64,000 bases of DNA from JACJVV01 sp047602755. Its GTDB lineage: Archaea; Nanobdellota; Nanobdellia; Woesearchaeales; JACJVV01. The position numbers and the translations under genes are program-made. The stretch is from the NCBI GenBank assembly GCA_047602755.1, contig JBLKOM010000005.1, positions 1-64,000 of the forward strand. Direction: 5' to 3'. Position 1 is the stretch's first letter. Every line of letters begins with the position of its first letter. The notes beneath the pieces were generated by a model. The model made no database searches and was not told where the DNA came from. It was given only the letters and a program-made list of their open reading frames with translations. Of this stretch, positions 1 to 8,192 are shown piece by piece.

Positions 1-105
1 TGGTGCGATAATGGTTATTATGCTGATGTTGCTAGATTATCATGTATTCCTAAAGATGTATGTCGTTATAATTATGATGAAGATACACGTACTTGTATAG
101 AATAA
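1..105 (+). CDS. C-terminal end of a Cys-containing (probably secreted) protein, partial
   Basis: An open frame runs from base 1 to the TAA at 103-105 and encodes 34 residues with four cysteines (motifs WCDNGYY, LSCIPKDVC, RTCIE). The start lies upstream of the window. The Cys spacing and aromatic/Asn content resemble the Cys-rich secreted protein that follows at 492-1892, so it may be a related surface protein, but 34 residues are too few to name a family. Confidence 0.55.
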   Translation, partial: WCDNGYYADVARLSCIPKDVCRYNYDEDTRTCIE

Positions 106-123
106 AATATAATATTGATTATT

Positions 124-495
124 ATGATACTAGATAAACATGATAAAAAGATACTTGAATTACTTGATAATAATTCCAGGATTACTTTTTTAGCTATTAG
201 TAAGCATATTGGTATGACAGAAGGTGCTGTACGAAATAGAGTTAAACGTTTAGAGCAAAAATTAATATTAAATAAATTTACACTTGATTATCAAGGTAAA
301 TATGATGTAATTTTATTGTTAGAGGTAAGTGAAGATATATCTTCCTTATTTGATTCAATGAATATAGATTATTATAAAACTACAGGAAGATATGATTATG
401 TATGTTTAATTAAAAATAATTCTGAGAAAATTATTAATCAATTATCTCTAAATAATAAAATAGGGCATATTGATGTTATGCGAGTTGTAAGATGA
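124..495 (+). CDS. Lrp/AsnC-like winged-helix transcriptional regulator
   Basis: The N-terminus (MILDKHDKKILELLDNNSR) is the classic start of an Lrp/AsnC helix-turn-helix: Asp near residue 3, KILELL, then a recognition helix around residues 25-48 containing GAVRNRVKRLE. At about 123 residues it is slightly shorter than usual Lrp proteins (around 140-150), and the C-terminal effector (RAM) part is only loosely recognisable. ATG 124 is preferred because the family motif begins there; an in-frame TTG lies at 115. Its stop overlaps the start of the secreted protein by 4 nt (ATGA), so the two are probably co-translated. The ligand cannot be inferred. Confidence 0.75.
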   Translation: MILDKHDKKILELLDNNSRITFLAISKHIGMTEGAVRNRVKRLEQKLILNKFTLDYQGKYDVILLLEVSEDISSLFDSMNIDYYKTTGRYDYVCLIKNNSEKIINQLSLNNKIGHIDVMRVVR

Positions 496-1892
496 TAGGA
501 ATAAAAAATAGAAAACAATTATTGTTTATAATAATATTAGTAACTTTTATTTTATTAAGTAATAATGTGTTTGCAGGTACTATGGCTAAATGGCATCAGG
601 AAAATGTAGCAGTTGGAGCAACAACTCCTGAATTAGTTAATGCACATTTTATTTTCTTAGCTACATATTATTCACATGATACTTCCTTTATTTGTACAAA
701 TGGGAATTATGAACCTATATCAGATAGTAAATGTGGTGTTTATGATACTCCTCAAGGAGGAGGTCGAACATGTTGTCAATTAAGATGTTCAAATTCAGCT
801 ATTACTAATGAATGGTCCAATGCTTGTTCTATAACTCTACCTGAATGTGGTACTCGTGTTAAAATATACAATTTTGATGAAACAACTTGGTATGGAGATT
901 GGTGTGGTTCTTATGCTAATATACAAGGTTCTATTCCTAGTTTTCCATCGCAGGGTGGAGTTGCAACATGGACCTGTTATAATGGATTATATACAACATG
1001 TACAGCTTGGAGACAAGCATTATTAACATTAACAAAAGTAGGTGGTGCATCTTCTGGAAGTGTTACTATTGATCCTGGAACAAATTGCGGAACATCTTGT
1101 ACATCTCAAACGAATACTTATAATCCTAGTACTTCTGTCACGTTAACTGCAAGTGCTTCATCAGGTTCAACCTTTAGTGGATGGAGTGGGGGTAGTTGTA
1201 GTGGTTCTAGTACTACATGTACAGTTACAATGAATCAAGCTAGAAGTGTTACAGCAACTTTTGTACAGCAACGTACTTTATCATTAACAAAAGTAGGTGG
1301 CGCATCTTCTGGAAGTGTTACTATTGATCCTGGAACTGATTGTGGTACATCTTGTACATCTCAAACAAATACTTATACTGATGGTACTTCTGTCATATTA
1401 ACTGCAAGTGCATCTTCTGGTTATAGGTTTGTTGGCTGGAGTGGTGATGGGTGTAGTGGTTCTAGTACTACTTGCACTGTTACAATGAATCAAGCTAGAA
1501 GTGTTACAGCAACATTTCAACAACAATGTGATAATAATGTTAATAATTTGCTTTCAACAACTCCAAGGTATTATAATGTAGGTCAAGTAGCTGATTGTTA
1601 TCAAGGAACTAATGTAAATCAAATTAATCGTGGTATTTGTAGAAAGGGAACACGAACATGTCAAGCAAATGGGGAATGGAGTTCTTGCTTAGGTCAAGTT
1701 TTACCTCAAGTTGAGCAATGTGGTTCAGGTGAGGATGAAAGTTGTAGTGGATATTCTGATTGGGATACTCAAATATGGCCAGTTACATTTTTTCCTGGTA
1801 CTATCAAAACATCTGGATTACTTCATACAAGGTTAGGAATTAAAGGTGATTCAAATTGTCGTGTATCAATAAGAGGTATAAGATTCGTTTAA
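492..1892 (+). CDS. Secreted Cys-rich protein with two InlB-type beta repeats
   Basis: A 466-aa exported protein. Residues 5-29 form a signal peptide (Arg/Lys, long hydrophobic core, then NNVFAG). A Cys-rich region (about 30-176) precedes two near-identical repeats of about 83 residues (about 177-259 and 261-343). Each starts LTKVGGASSGSVTIDPGT, contains paired Cys, GWSG and CTVTMNQARSVTATF, and matches the divergent InlB B-repeat/bacterial repeat fold of surface proteins. The C-terminal part (GICRKGTRTC, EWSSC, EQCGSGEDESCSG) resembles Cys/Asp motifs of archaeal and bacterial cell-surface proteins. It overlaps the Lrp-like gene by 4 nt. There is no C-terminal membrane anchor, so release or non-covalent attachment is likely. 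The binding partner is unknown. Confidence 0.7.
   Translation: MIGIKNRKQLLFIIILVTFILLSNNVFAGTMAKWHQENVAVGATTPELVNAHFIFLATYYSHDTSFICTNGNYEPISDSKCGVYDTPQGGGRTCCQLRCSNSAITNEWSNACSITLPECGTRVKIYNFDETTWYGDWCGSYANIQGSIPSFPSQGGVATWTCYNGLYTTCTAWRQALLTLTKVGGASSGSVTIDPGTNCGTSCTSQTNTYNPSTSVTLTASASSGSTFSGWSGGSCSGSSTTCTVTMNQARSVTATFVQQRTLSLTKVGGASSGSVTIDPGTDCGTSCTSQTNTYTDGTSVILTASASSGYRFVGWSGDGCSGSSTTCTVTMNQARSVTATFQQQCDNNVNNLLSTTPRYYNVGQVADCYQGTNVNQINRGICRKGTRTCQANGEWSSCLGQVLPQVEQCGSGEDESCSGYSDWDTQIWPVTFFPGTIKTSGLLHTRLGIKGDSNCRVSIRGIRFV
1020..1520 (+). repeat. Two tandem ~250-bp coding repeats
   Basis: The two beta-repeat modules of the secreted protein are also highly similar as DNA: the roughly 55 nt starting near 1026 recur near 1281 with almost no changes, and the module ends (GCTAGAAGTGTTACAGCAAC) also match. 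Near identity at third codon positions points to a recent internal duplication or gene conversion. Confidence 0.7.
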
Positions 1893-1909
1893 TTTTTAAT
1901 TTTATTTTT

Positions 1910-3586
1910 CTATTTTTTTAAGGCTAATTCATGTGCTTTATAATAATTTAATATAAAAGTATTCCAATCAGCTAATTCTGCTGTGTTTCTTGCTTTATTT
2001 TTTAATTCATTTTTTTCTTGTTCATTCATATCCATAAATTTAATTATTTTTTCAGCTAATTTTTTTGAGGAAAGTTCAAGATCTTTTGTTCTATCTATTA
2101 TCCATACACCATCTGTATTTTGACTTTCTATGAATTTTCCAAATCCTGCACAATTTGAAGTAATTGCAGGAACACTCATCGCTGCGGTTTCTAAAGGTGT
2201 ATAACCCCATGGTTCATATAATGAAGGAAATAATCCTAAGTCAATTCCTGCTATGCTTTCAAGATATTTTAATGATAATAATTCATCTTCTCCATTTAAA
2301 TAAATCGGATATAAAATTACTTTTGCATTATTATCATTATTATTTTGTATATTTAATTCTTCATTAATTAATATATTAATTATTTCATCATTGTCGTTCA
2401 TATAATGTGTTGATAAAATATTTTCTTTTTTTTCTAGTTTTATATCTTTATTTATTGTTTGTTTGTTTAGTAATTCTAGAAAGATATTTTCTTTATCTGC
2501 TTCGAACTCTTGTTTTAATTTGTTTAATTGTAGTATTGATTCATGTATCTCATGTTTAATCCCATATGTTTGTCCAGGTATGAAGAAAAAGCAGACAATA
2601 TTTTTATCATTATTTATTTCTTTATTTGCAATTTTCTTATTAATATAATTTATTGATCTAGCAACACAATCTATCCCTTTAGATCTTATTTCATATCTGC
2701 CATAAATTGCTAAAATTATTGTTTTATTTGTATTAGTATTTGGGAATAATGCTTTGATAAATTGAAGAATTATTGCTCTATTTTTTTTCTTTAATTGTTC
2801 TATTTCCTTAATTGAAGGAATGATTTTAAAATCTAAGCCATTATATGTGATAACATCTGGTTTCTTATTAAGAAAATATTCTGCTTCAATGGCAGTAATT
2901 TCTGAGACTGTAGTAAATATATCTGCATTGATTGCAGATTGTTTTTCCATATGGAATTTTGCAAGTATATTATATTTTTTGGCATATTCTTCAGGTTTAA
3001 TTTTATTTTGAATATTATATAAATCTTGATTGTTACCAATTAATGTTCTACCTAAAATAGTTGCATGTGTCGTAAATACTTTTGCAACTTTTATATTATT
3101 CATGTTTAGATATAGTAGTGATGCTCCACACATCCATTCATGTGCATGTGCAATTATATCTTCTTCTGTATTATTTTTTATTTTTTCAATTAAAATACCA
3201 CATGCATAGCTCCAAATAACAGGTCTATCAAAATCGTGATAATTTGTATTTAATGAATCAATTTTATATTTATCCCATAATTTTGTTTTTATTTCATTGT
3301 TATTGTTACAAAATGAATTAAATTCAATTAAGATTGTTTTTGGTTTTCCATCAATATTCCACCTTCCATAGTGGCAATTTAGTCCAATCTCTCTTAATTC
3401 AAAAAATATTTTTTTTAGAAATTCAGGTATTTCTTCTTGGATAAATTCTTTTTCGTTTTCATATGGTCCTATAGTATAATAATTTTCTCCATATTTTTCT
3501 TGCATTAGTTTATTTTTAGAAGATAATACAGTATAAATGCCTCCTATCTTATTACACACTTCCCATGACATTTCAAATATTATCAT
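1910..3586 (-). CDS. GT3-family (eukaryotic-type) glycogen synthase
   Basis: The 558-aa protein begins IIFEMSWEVCNKIGGIYTVL, the diagnostic N-terminus of glycosyltransferase family 3 glycogen synthases of fungi and animals. Further landmarks are HAHEWMCGASLLYL and TTHATILGRTL in the middle and, near the C-terminus, PSLYEPWGYTPLETAAMSVP, the nucleotide-sugar binding EPWGYTPLE segment. It should add glucosyl units from UDP- or ADP-glucose to an alpha-1,4-glucan in the cytoplasm. The middle (about 270-420) is Lys/Asn-rich and diverged. It is convergent with the secreted-protein gene (17-bp gap) and divergent from the glucan operon starting at 3846, with which it probably works. Confidence 0.88.
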   Translation of the reverse strand: MIIFEMSWEVCNKIGGIYTVLSSKNKLMQEKYGENYYTIGPYENEKEFIQEEIPEFLKKIFFELREIGLNCHYGRWNIDGKPKTILIEFNSFCNNNNEIKTKLWDKYKIDSLNTNYHDFDRPVIWSYACGILIEKIKNNTEEDIIAHAHEWMCGASLLYLNMNNIKVAKVFTTHATILGRTLIGNNQDLYNIQNKIKPEEYAKKYNILAKFHMEKQSAINADIFTTVSEITAIEAEYFLNKKPDVITYNGLDFKIIPSIKEIEQLKKKNRAIILQFIKALFPNTNTNKTIILAIYGRYEIRSKGIDCVARSINYINKKIANKEINNDKNIVCFFFIPGQTYGIKHEIHESILQLNKLKQEFEADKENIFLELLNKQTINKDIKLEKKENILSTHYMNDNDEIINILINEELNIQNNNDNNAKVILYPIYLNGEDELLSLKYLESIAGIDLGLFPSLYEPWGYTPLETAAMSVPAITSNCAGFGKFIESQNTDGVWIIDRTKDLELSSKKLAEKIIKFMDMNEQEKNELKNKARNTAELADWNTFILNYYKAHELALKK

Positions 3587-3772
3587 ATTTATTTTTTTTA
3601 TTTTCCAGTATTTAAAGGTTTAATACTACTTATTAATTGTGAATGATTTACTTATTTGTTTAATTACTATTGCATCTTCATATACTTTTATTAATTCTTG
3701 TTTAATTTATTACTAAATATCTGGATGCATATCTTATTACTTATTTAGTATCAAGGTGTTACTAAACACAAT

Positions 3773-3783
3773 ATTTATATATA
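3773..3783 (+). promoter_or_regulatory. Probable TATA box of the alpha-glucan operon
   Basis: ATTTATATATA lies in the 259-bp divergent region between glycogen synthase and the PAS-wHTH gene. An archaeal start site about 25 nt downstream (near 3803) would leave a leader of about 40 nt containing the GAGGATG at 3831-3837, 8 nt before ATG 3846. The box is inferred from composition and spacing in an AT-rich background. Confidence 0.4.
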
Positions 3784-3845
3784 AGTATATCTGATGTTAT
3801 TACAATCTTTTGCTTTAAGTGAAGGATGATGAGGATGAATGGTGT

Positions 3846-4595
3846 ATGGATGAGAAACTTTTTATAGATTTATTAAATCAGACTAATTACGCAATTCTAT
3901 CTTTGGACAAAAATTTCACAGTTAAATTTGCAAACCAACTTGCAGAAGAAATTATGGATTTTCATCAAGAAGATCTTTCTGGTTTGTTTCATCCTTTTGA
4001 TTTATCTAATGATTTTTTTAATCGTCATAATTTAGATTTAATAAGTAAAAATAAGGTTAATTTTAGATCTAAAATTTTGCATAATAATATTCCAGTTGAA
4101 GGTTATATTAATGCAATATTAGATAATGGTGGTATAATTGGCTACTCCATTTTTTTTAATAAAGCTGAAAGATTAGTTAATAATTCCTCACCAAAAAGAA
4201 AGAAATTTACAACCATCAGAAATCTTATTTTAAAATCTTTAACTGAAAAAAGAAAAACAATTAATCAACTTGCAAAAGATATTGGTGTTAATTGGAGAAC
4301 TGTTGAAAGTCATTTAACTTATCTTTCAGGTAAGAAGCATATTATTGAGGTACTTAGTTCTGAATATGTTCGAATCTTTGATATTACAGATAGTGGTCGT
4401 AAATTGGTTCAGGAACAGAAAGAAAAATGGTTGAAATCAGTTAATTCTTCATCTAATGTAATTATTGATTCTTCTAGTTTAAATATTAATGGTGAGAAAT
4501 TAAGTAATATTACTATAAATACTGATGAAACACGAGATATTTCTAGTGATGATGCTTCTAATAGTCAATTTATTTTCAGGAGGGATACTCAATGA
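3846..4595 (+). CDS. PAS domain + winged-HTH regulator heading the glucan operon
   Basis: About 249 residues. The N-terminal 110 residues look like a PAS sensor (FIDLLNQTNYAILSLDKNF, then VKFANQLAEEIM). They are followed by a winged helix-turn-helix (RNLILKSLTEKRKTINQLAKDI to EYVRIFDITDSGRKLV) and a Ser/Asn-rich tail. The domain order is typical of archaeal one-component regulators. ATG 3846 is preferred because an SD-like GAGGATG precedes it; GTG 3819 would add nine acidic residues. Its stop overlaps the next ATG by 4 nt, so regulator and glycosyltransferase are translationally coupled. It plausibly senses a metabolic or redox cue and controls its own glucan operon; the ligand is unknown. 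Confidence 0.72.
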   Translation: MDEKLFIDLLNQTNYAILSLDKNFTVKFANQLAEEIMDFHQEDLSGLFHPFDLSNDFFNRHNLDLISKNKVNFRSKILHNNIPVEGYINAILDNGGIIGYSIFFNKAERLVNNSSPKRKKFTTIRNLILKSLTEKRKTINQLAKDIGVNWRTVESHLTYLSGKKHIIEVLSSEYVRIFDITDSGRKLVQEQKEKWLKSVNSSSNVIIDSSSLNINGEKLSNITINTDETRDISSDDASNSQFIFRRDTQ

Positions 4596-5851
4596 GAGTA
4601 CTAATGTTTGGTTGGGAGTTTCCTCCAATGGCTTCAGGCGGTTTAGGTACTGCTTGTTATGGATTGACAAAAAGTTTGCATAAGTTAGGTGCTGAAATTA
4701 TTTTTGTAATGCCACATGTTTCTAAAAATGTTTCTTCTTTGCATGTTGAATTAGTATCTGCTGAAGGAACAAAAATGAAATCTCAATTTATAGAAACAAT
4801 TGAAGTTGATTCTTTGATTACACCTTATATGACTAATGAAGAATATAAGAAAAGTTTATTGAAAGGTGTAGATGCAATTGAACATGATAGATCAGAACAA
4901 TCTAAAAATATTTATGGAAAAGATTTGTATTCAGAAGTATGGCGTTATCGACAGAAAGCAAAATTAATTGCAATGCGTGATGATTATGATTTAATTCATT
5001 GTCATGATTGGATGACTTATGGTGCAGGTATTGAAGCAAAAAAGATATCAGGAAAGCCTTTGTTGTTACATATTCATGCAACTGAATTTGATAGAACAGG
5101 TGATAATCCTAATCAATATGTTTATCAATTGGAAAAAGAAGGTTTTAATGCTGCTGATATGATTTTAGCTGTATCAAATCTTACACGTAATAGGGTAATA
5201 AATCATTATGGAATTGATCCTAATAAAGTTGTTGTAGTTCATAATGCTGTAGAACATAAAGAAGTAGATTCTAGACGCCAAAGATTACCTAATGATACAA
5301 AAGTAGTACTGTTTTTAGGAAGAATAACTATTCAAAAAGGTCCAGATTGGTTTTTATATGCTGCTAAAAAAGTATTAGAGTATGAGCCTAATGTTACTTT
5401 TGTCGTTGCTGGTTCTGGTGATATGGAAGCATTTATGATGAATAAAGCTGCAGAATTGGGGATTTCAAAGAATGTATTATTTGCTGGATTTTTAAAGGGA
5501 GATGATATTGATAGAGCATACCGCATGGCTGATCTTTATGTAATGCCTTCTATAAGTGAACCTTTTGGTATAACTCCTCTTGAAAGTATGCGTAATGGAA
5601 CTCCTGTGTTGATTTCAAAACAATCAGGTGTTAGTGAAGTTGTTCGTCATTGTCTTAAAGCGGATTTTTGGGATGTTAATGATATGGCAAATAAAATCAT
5701 TGGTGTTTTATCTCATGCACCATTGCATAGTTTATTGGTTGCTGAAGGGACTCAAGAAATTAAACGTTTTACATGGGATGATCCTGCAAGAAAATGTATT
5801 GATGCTTATAATAAATCATTAAATGTATGGCGTAAAGCCAGGGGGTTATGA
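4592..5851 (+). CDS. Glycosyltransferase (GT4/GT5 clan), glycogen synthase-like
   Basis: The 419-aa GT-B protein starts MRVLMFGWEFPPMASGGLGT, as in archaeal and bacterial glycogen synthase-related transferases. HCHDWMTYGAGIEA follows, and the C-terminal nucleotide-sugar site is MPSISEPFGITPLESMRNGTP (EPFGITPLE). AGGAGGG at 4578-4584 is placed correctly before ATG 4592, and ATGA overlaps join it to both neighbours. Coupling to a GH57 enzyme suggests synthesis or remodelling of alpha-1,4-glucan. With a GT3 enzyme next door, it could be a second synthase or could make a primer or a different glucan. Confidence 0.85.
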   Translation: MRVLMFGWEFPPMASGGLGTACYGLTKSLHKLGAEIIFVMPHVSKNVSSLHVELVSAEGTKMKSQFIETIEVDSLITPYMTNEEYKKSLLKGVDAIEHDRSEQSKNIYGKDLYSEVWRYRQKAKLIAMRDDYDLIHCHDWMTYGAGIEAKKISGKPLLLHIHATEFDRTGDNPNQYVYQLEKEGFNAADMILAVSNLTRNRVINHYGIDPNKVVVVHNAVEHKEVDSRRQRLPNDTKVVLFLGRITIQKGPDWFLYAAKKVLEYEPNVTFVVAGSGDMEAFMMNKAAELGISKNVLFAGFLKGDDIDRAYRMADLYVMPSISEPFGITPLESMRNGTPVLISKQSGVSEVVRHCLKADFWDVNDMANKIIGVLSHAPLHSLLVAEGTQEIKRFTWDDPARKCIDAYNKSLNVWRKARGL

Positions 5852-5853
5852 AT

Positions 5854-7056
5854 ATGGTAGCAATTTGTTTTTATTTTCAAGTTCATCAGCCGTATCGTAT
5901 GAAAAATTATCATGTTTTTGATATTGGTAAAAATTCAAAATATTTTGATGAACATAAAAATCGTGAGATCATGCAGAAGGTTGCTAAAAAGTGCTATATC
6001 CCTGCAACAAGTTTAATTTTAGATTTAGTAAAAAAGTATAATGGTAAATTTAAATGTTCTTTTTCTATTACAGGTACTGCTCTTGAACAATTTGAGGAAT
6101 ATGCACCTGAAGTAATTGATTTATTTAAGCAATTAGCTGATACAGGACATGTTGAATTTTTATCAGAAACTTATCATCATAGTTTATCTTTTCTTTTTTC
6201 TAAGGAAGAATTCAAAGAGCAAGTTTTGATGCATGAAAAAAAGTTAAAAGAGATTCTTGGTGTAACTCCAAAAGTTTTTCGAAATACAGAACTTATATTT
6301 TATAATGAGCTTGCAATTGAACTTGACAAAATGGGATATAAAGCAGTACTTGCTGAGGGTGCTGATAGGGTTTTAGGTTGGAGAAGTCCAAATTTTATTT
6401 ACAAATCAGTTAGTGCAAATATTCCTTTATTGTTAAAGAATTATAAGCTAAGTGATGATATAGCTTTTAGATTTAGCAACCATGAATGGGAAGAACATCC
6501 ATTGACTGTACCTAAATTTGTAAACTGGGTTAATAATATTAATGGAAATGGTGAAGTAGTTAATCTTTTTATGGATTATGAGACTTTTGGCGAGCATCAA
6601 TGGGAAGATAAAGGTATTTTTCAATTTTTAGAACATCTTCCAGAAGAATTTTTGAAACATCCTCATAATTCATTTATGACACCATCAGAAGTTGTTGATA
6701 TTTTTCCAATTAGAGATGAACTTGATGTTCATCATCCAGTATCATGGGCAGATGTTGAGCGTGATTTGTCTGCATGGAGAGGTAATGCTATTCAAGAGGC
6801 TGCTCTTAAGCATCTTTATGATATTGAGAAAGATGTAAAAATGACTAATGATCACAAATTAATTGAGGATTGGCGAAAGTTAACAACATCAGATCATTTT
6901 TATTATATGTGTACAAAATGGTTTAATGATGGAGATGTTCATAAATATTTTAATCCATATGATAGTCCTTATGATTCATATATTGCATTTATGAATGTAT
7001 TAAAAGATATCGAAGGTCGTATGGCAAATAATATGATATTAAAAGAGGTGAATTGA
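5854..7056 (+). CDS. GH57 alpha-amylase/glucanotransferase-family enzyme
   Basis: About 400 residues with the GH57 signatures in order: CFYFQVHQPYR at the N-terminus, SETYHHSLSFL, the nucleophile motif VFRNTELIFYNE, and the acid/base motif FMDYETFGEHQWE near residue 240. GH57 enzymes hydrolyse or transfer alpha-1,4/1,6-glucosidic bonds. The short length fits the alpha-amylase-like subgroup; a branching role cannot be excluded. ATG 5854 is chosen because GGGGGTT at 5841-5847 lies 6 nt before it; ATG 5848, which overlaps the previous stop, is the alternative. It is third in the glucan operon. Confidence 0.88.
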   Translation: MVAICFYFQVHQPYRMKNYHVFDIGKNSKYFDEHKNREIMQKVAKKCYIPATSLILDLVKKYNGKFKCSFSITGTALEQFEEYAPEVIDLFKQLADTGHVEFLSETYHHSLSFLFSKEEFKEQVLMHEKKLKEILGVTPKVFRNTELIFYNELAIELDKMGYKAVLAEGADRVLGWRSPNFIYKSVSANIPLLLKNYKLSDDIAFRFSNHEWEEHPLTVPKFVNWVNNINGNGEVVNLFMDYETFGEHQWEDKGIFQFLEHLPEEFLKHPHNSFMTPSEVVDIFPIRDELDVHHPVSWADVERDLSAWRGNAIQEAALKHLYDIEKDVKMTNDHKLIEDWRKLTTSDHFYYMCTKWFNDGDVHKYFNPYDSPYDSYIAFMNVLKDIEGRMANNMILKEVN

Positions 7057-7057
7057 T

Positions 7058-7444
7058 ATGGCAGGTAAAAAGTCAGTATCAAAAAAGAGTAAAGTTTCAG
7101 ATAATAAATCAAGTGGTTCTGGAGCTGCAGAAAAAAGTTTAAATGAAACTCGAATTGAAGTAACTGTTGAAAAAAAAATACCAGGGGAAGTTCCAGAAAA
7201 ATACCATTTTTATTTAAATGATGGTAGAAGACTTAAAGATTTATATGAGTTGATTGATGCTTTAGATAGTATGTCTGATGAAGTATTTAAGTATCATGTA
7301 AATGAATCTAAAAATGATTTTAGTAATTGGATTAAAGAAGTAATGGATGATCAGACTCTTGCTGAAGATCTTAAAGAAGTTGAAAGTAAGGTTGAAGCAC
7401 AGTTAAAATTATTAAAACATATTGTTAGAAAGATTCGTAATTAG
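7058..7444 (+). CDS. DUF5752 family protein
   Basis: 128 residues. After a Lys/Ser-rich N-terminus (1-45) comes one DUF5752-like domain: FYLNDGRRLKDLYELIDALD, the YHVNESKNDFSNWI core and DQTLAEDL. The combination of LYEL..L..MSDE..YHVN..KNDF.NWI is recognisable; the biochemical function is unknown. GAGGTG at 7045-7050 gives a normal SD spacing and the gene follows GH57 by 1 nt, so it is the last gene of the operon. The location implies a role in alpha-glucan metabolism, for example as a regulatory or scaffold subunit (inference). Confidence 0.7.
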   Translation: MAGKKSVSKKSKVSDNKSSGSGAAEKSLNETRIEVTVEKKIPGEVPEKYHFYLNDGRRLKDLYELIDALDSMSDEVFKYHVNESKNDFSNWIKEVMDDQTLAEDLKEVESKVEAQLKLLKHIVRKIRN

Positions 7445-7623
7445 TATTATATTATCCTAAATATAATTTGATTTTTTTGGGATAAGAAATAGTTAGTCTT
7501 AACTAATAATATGTTTGTTTTATGTTATTAGAAAATTTAATATAAATTGCAAACATTAATAAGTAATAAATGTAAATATGTAAAGAAACAGTTTGAAATA
7601 AGAAAGTATAATAGTAAAAAGAG
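7445..7623 (+). other. Hairpin-rich spacer between the two DUF5752 genes
   Basis: This 179-bp gap holds three inverted repeats: TTATCCTAAA (7452-7461) with TTTGGGATAA (7476-7485), a 10-bp stem with one G-U pair; TTAGT/ACTAA around 7494-7506; and CTAATAA (7503-7509) with TTATTAG (7525-7531). The T-rich loop of the first could act in termination; the rest could belong to the leader of the downstream gene. No ORF of useful size is present. Confidence 0.4.
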
Positions 7624-8172
7624 GTGGTAATTATAAAGTATGCAAATGTTCCTGAAGGAACTGAATTTGTTACTCGTTCAGGTATGAAACTGAAGAATCT
7701 TTATGAATTGTATGATGCTATTTTAGAAATGTCGGATGAAGATTATAATCACCATGTAAATTCTTCTAAAAATGATTTTAAAAACTGGATTTTTCATATT
7801 GTTCAAGATAATAAATTAGCTGAGCAACTTGTTCCACTTACTGATAAAAAACAAATATTAAAAGTAATTGAGAAAAGAATTTCACGTTCTGTTCCAAAAC
7901 AAAAGAAGAATTCTAAGGCAAAAGTTAAAATATTTGATATTACAAAAAAGAATGATAATGATACTAATAATGATATTGGTAATGATACTAATAATTCTAT
8001 TTCAAATGAGAATGATAATATAACTTCTAATAATTATAATTTAGCTCATCATAATGATATTATAATGAAACGTGATCGATTACTCCAGAGAGAACGAGCA
8101 AAAGAGTTTATGCAAGGTTTCATATTTGGTATTATTGCTGGTCTTATAATTTATAGGATATTTTTCTTTTGA
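7624..8172 (+). CDS. Membrane-anchored DUF5752 paralogue
   Basis: Up to 182 residues. The N-terminal domain (about 10-80) repeats the pattern of the 7058 gene: KNLYELYDAILEMSDEDYNHH, then VNSSKNDFKNWI and LAEQL. A basic/Asn-Asp-rich linker (DTNN and DIGN repeats, about 110-145) leads to a C-terminal hydrophobic helix (about 163-180, FIFGIIAGLIIYRIFFF), so this copy is a tail-anchored membrane protein with its domain inside the cell. The frame has no ATG near its beginning: GTG 7624 lies inside the SD sequence AGAGGTG (7620-7626), and the codons at normal SD spacing are ATT 7630 and ATA 7633. The true start is therefore uncertain. Confidence 0.72.
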   Translation: MVIIKYANVPEGTEFVTRSGMKLKNLYELYDAILEMSDEDYNHHVNSSKNDFKNWIFHIVQDNKLAEQLVPLTDKKQILKVIEKRISRSVPKQKKNSKAKVKIFDITKKNDNDTNNDIGNDTNNSISNENDNITSNNYNLAHHNDIIMKRDRLLQRERAKEFMQGFIFGIIAGLIIYRIFFF

Positions 8173-8192
8173 TAAAATGTTAGGTGGATAAT

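Noticed and set aside
1910..3586. Degenerate or broken glycogen synthase
   Set aside because: Despite a Lys/Asn-rich diverged middle, the frame is intact and the N- and C-terminal catalytic motifs are both present.
3819..3845. GTG start of the PAS regulator at 3819
   Set aside because: The added residues are purely acidic filler, while ATG 3846 lies at a usable distance from a GAGGATG motif and begins at the PAS domain.
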